34,534 bases of DNA, taken from NCBI GenBank assembly GCA_964553775.1, contig CAZKLU010000013.1:1-34534 (forward strand). Direction: 5' to 3'. The number at the start of each line of letters is the position of its first letter. Positions within the stretch are counted from its first letter, which is position 1. Under the pieces are notes generated by a model. The model was not told the DNA's origin, did no database searches, and saw only the letters and a list, made by a program, of their open reading frames with translations. Positions 33,560 through 34,534 of this stretch are shown here, in pieces. The position numbers and the translations under genes were made by a program. Source of the stretch: RUG626 sp964553775. GTDB taxonomy: Bacteria; Bacillota; Clostridia; Oscillospirales; Oscillospiraceae.

Positions 33560-34102
33560 ATGAAGATTGAAATACACAATATCACCTTTTCATACGGCGA
33601 AAAGGTGATATTTCAAAATTATTCTGCCGTATTTGAAAACTCTGTAACTATAATTGAGGGAGCTTCGGGAATAGGCAAAACAACGCTTCTGAGACTGCTT
33701 GCTGGAATTGAAAAGCCGTCATCTGGCGAGATAACAGGTGTACCAGAAAAACCCGCACTGCTCTTTCAGGAAGACAGACTGCTTCCATGGTACACAGCGC
33801 GAAAGAATATCGAGATAATATCATCCAATGCCGAAAAATGGCTCAGGCTTATGGAACTTGAGGAAAATGTTAATTCACTTCCCAATAACCTGTCAGGCGG
33901 GCAGTGCCGGCGAGTTGCGCTTGCGAGGGTATTATCGTATGGCGGCGGTATCTTACTGCTGGATGAACCTTTCAAGGGCTTGGATCCGCCGCTTATTGAG
34001 AGAATAGTGAAGAGAGTGAAAAAACTCGGAGTGCCAATAATTGCAACATCGCATTCGGAATTTGAAGCGAGAGTGTGGGGAGGCACAGTGTGGAGAATGT
34101 GA
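33560..34102 (+). CDS. ABC transporter ATPase, unusually short
   Basis: The 180-aa ATPase has all core motifs: Walker A GASGIGKTT (34-42), Q-loop FQEDRLLPW (Gln70), signature LSGGQ (111-115), Walker B ILLLDEP (131-137) and the switch His165. It is far shorter than typical SsuB/TauB proteins (about 240-260 aa). Only about 40 residues separate Q-loop and signature, and nothing follows the H-loop apart from 15 residues. The frame is not visibly broken. It has no gap after the permease gene. The FQEDRLLPW block supports the NitT/TauT assignment. Confidence 0.87.
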   Translation: MKIEIHNITFSYGEKVIFQNYSAVFENSVTIIEGASGIGKTTLLRLLAGIEKPSSGEITGVPEKPALLFQEDRLLPWYTARKNIEIISSNAEKWLRLMELEENVNSLPNNLSGGQCRRVALARVLSYGGGILLLDEPFKGLDPPLIERIVKRVKKLGVPIIATSHSEFEARVWGGTVWRM

Positions 34103-34534
34103 GGTACTGTCATTCAGTGGATCTGTTCAGGTTCGAATAGATTTTCGATTTTGAAGCCTTGCGAAAATCTACGCGCAGATTGCCAAAGTACAAATATATG
34201 ACAGGTTATTTTAATGCTGAATCCGTAAAATGTCTCTTTGCTGTAAAAACCTGTAAACGGGAATTGCAGCGAATTAAACAGTTTGATTTTAGTTGAAATA
34301 TAAAACCGTATTTTCAATGTATGTAAGTAATTAAGCTGTTTAACTTCAAATTGTTTTGTTTTGAAGTAATAAAAGTAATCGAAAATCTCAGCAATTTTAA
34401 AAAGCAATTTTCATCATGTACAGAGGTTATGCAAGCGGGGAGATTATTACGCTATTACATCAGAAAACAAACTATTTATCTCTCCTTCGCCATGAAATTC
34501 GGCAAAGATAAAGACAACAGGCACGAGTATCAGG
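34103..34534. other. Right-edge region without a clear gene
   Basis: It contains a hairpin AGATTTTCG/CGAAAATCT (34139-34147/34162-34170) without a T run, possibly the end of the ABC message, then about 250 nt of A+T-rich sequence in which I see nothing. The last 88 nt may hold the end of a minus-strand gene. Confidence 0.45.
34447..34534 (-). CDS. Possible C-terminal end of a minus-strand gene
   Basis: Reading leftward from the window edge, 28 codons stay open to TAA at 34449-34447. They begin hydrophobic (LILVPVVFIFAEFHG), as at the end of a membrane protein. The plus strand offers a competing ATG at 34492 without a ribosome binding site. Too short to decide; the family is not recognised. 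Confidence 0.25.
   Translation of the reverse strand, partial: LILVPVVFIFAEFHGEGEINSLFSDVIA

Noticed and set aside
34125..34140. GGTTCGAATAG resembling a tRNA T-loop
   Set aside because: There is no acceptor stem, D-arm or anticodon arm around it; it is part of the 34139-34170 hairpin region.
34114..34407. 97-codon minus-strand ORF behind the ABC operon
   Set aside because: It is rich in Phe, Tyr, Lys and Ile as expected of random A+T-rich DNA, has no ribosome binding site, and overlaps the hairpin at 34139-34170.

Overview
The window looks like a metagenome-derived chromosomal scaffold from an anaerobic Firmicute, most likely a gut Clostridia/Oscillospirales-type organism. The inference rests on the greA-lysS pair, a fermentative bifunctional AdhE, SbcCD, a NitT/TauT-like ABC transporter with a lipoprotein binding protein, AGGAGG-type ribosome binding sites, and A+T-rich spacers around moderately G+C coding sequence. 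Species cannot be named from what is visible. No rRNA, tRNA, CRISPR array, transposase, prophage or insertion sequence was found.

Layout: 271-4940 (+) carries an NAD(P)HX epimerase and the sbcD-sbcC nuclease operon. 4941-5394 holds a 100-N scaffold gap whose two flanks are an identical 50-mer. 5395-6762 (+) is class II fumarase. 7299-8663 (-) is a MATE exporter. 8954-9184 (+) is secG, followed by about 780 bp of hairpin-rich repeats. 9964-10476 (-) is ferritin. 11063-14449 (+) is adhE with an APH-fold kinase 15 nt behind it. 14566-16546 (+) is greA-lysS. 16849-18337 (-) is an ECF sigma factor with a membrane anti-sigma-like partner. 18661-26168 (-) is rpoB-rpoC under its own promoter. 26886-28528 (+) is a NYN/OST-HTH-like putative RNase overlapping a membrane-anchored metallophosphoesterase. 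28998-30107 (+) is prfB without the programmed frameshift. 30918-31259 (+) is a MIF-like tautomerase. 31656-34102 (+) is a compact three-gene ABC importer.

Regulation: sigma-A-like promoters with exactly 17-nt spacers can be read by eye in front of the epimerase, MATE, secG, ferritin, adhE, rpoBC, NYN and tautomerase genes. The ECF gene has a different, GGAAC/CGT-type promoter of its own, with a perfect 14-bp palindrome just downstream. Several genes start at TTG (secG, adhE, NYN gene) or GTG (rpoB), judged by ribosome binding site spacing.

The protein-coding content is mostly housekeeping, and I see no clear-cut new multi-gene system. The least explained material is in the spacers: several families of diverged, dispersed palindromic elements, a candidate three-segment RNA switch upstream of the NYN gene, small ORFs and likely gene remnants. 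Among proteins, the 100-residue acidic tail on RpoB, the NYN/phosphoesterase pair, the adhE-linked kinase and the unusually short ABC ATPase deserve attention.
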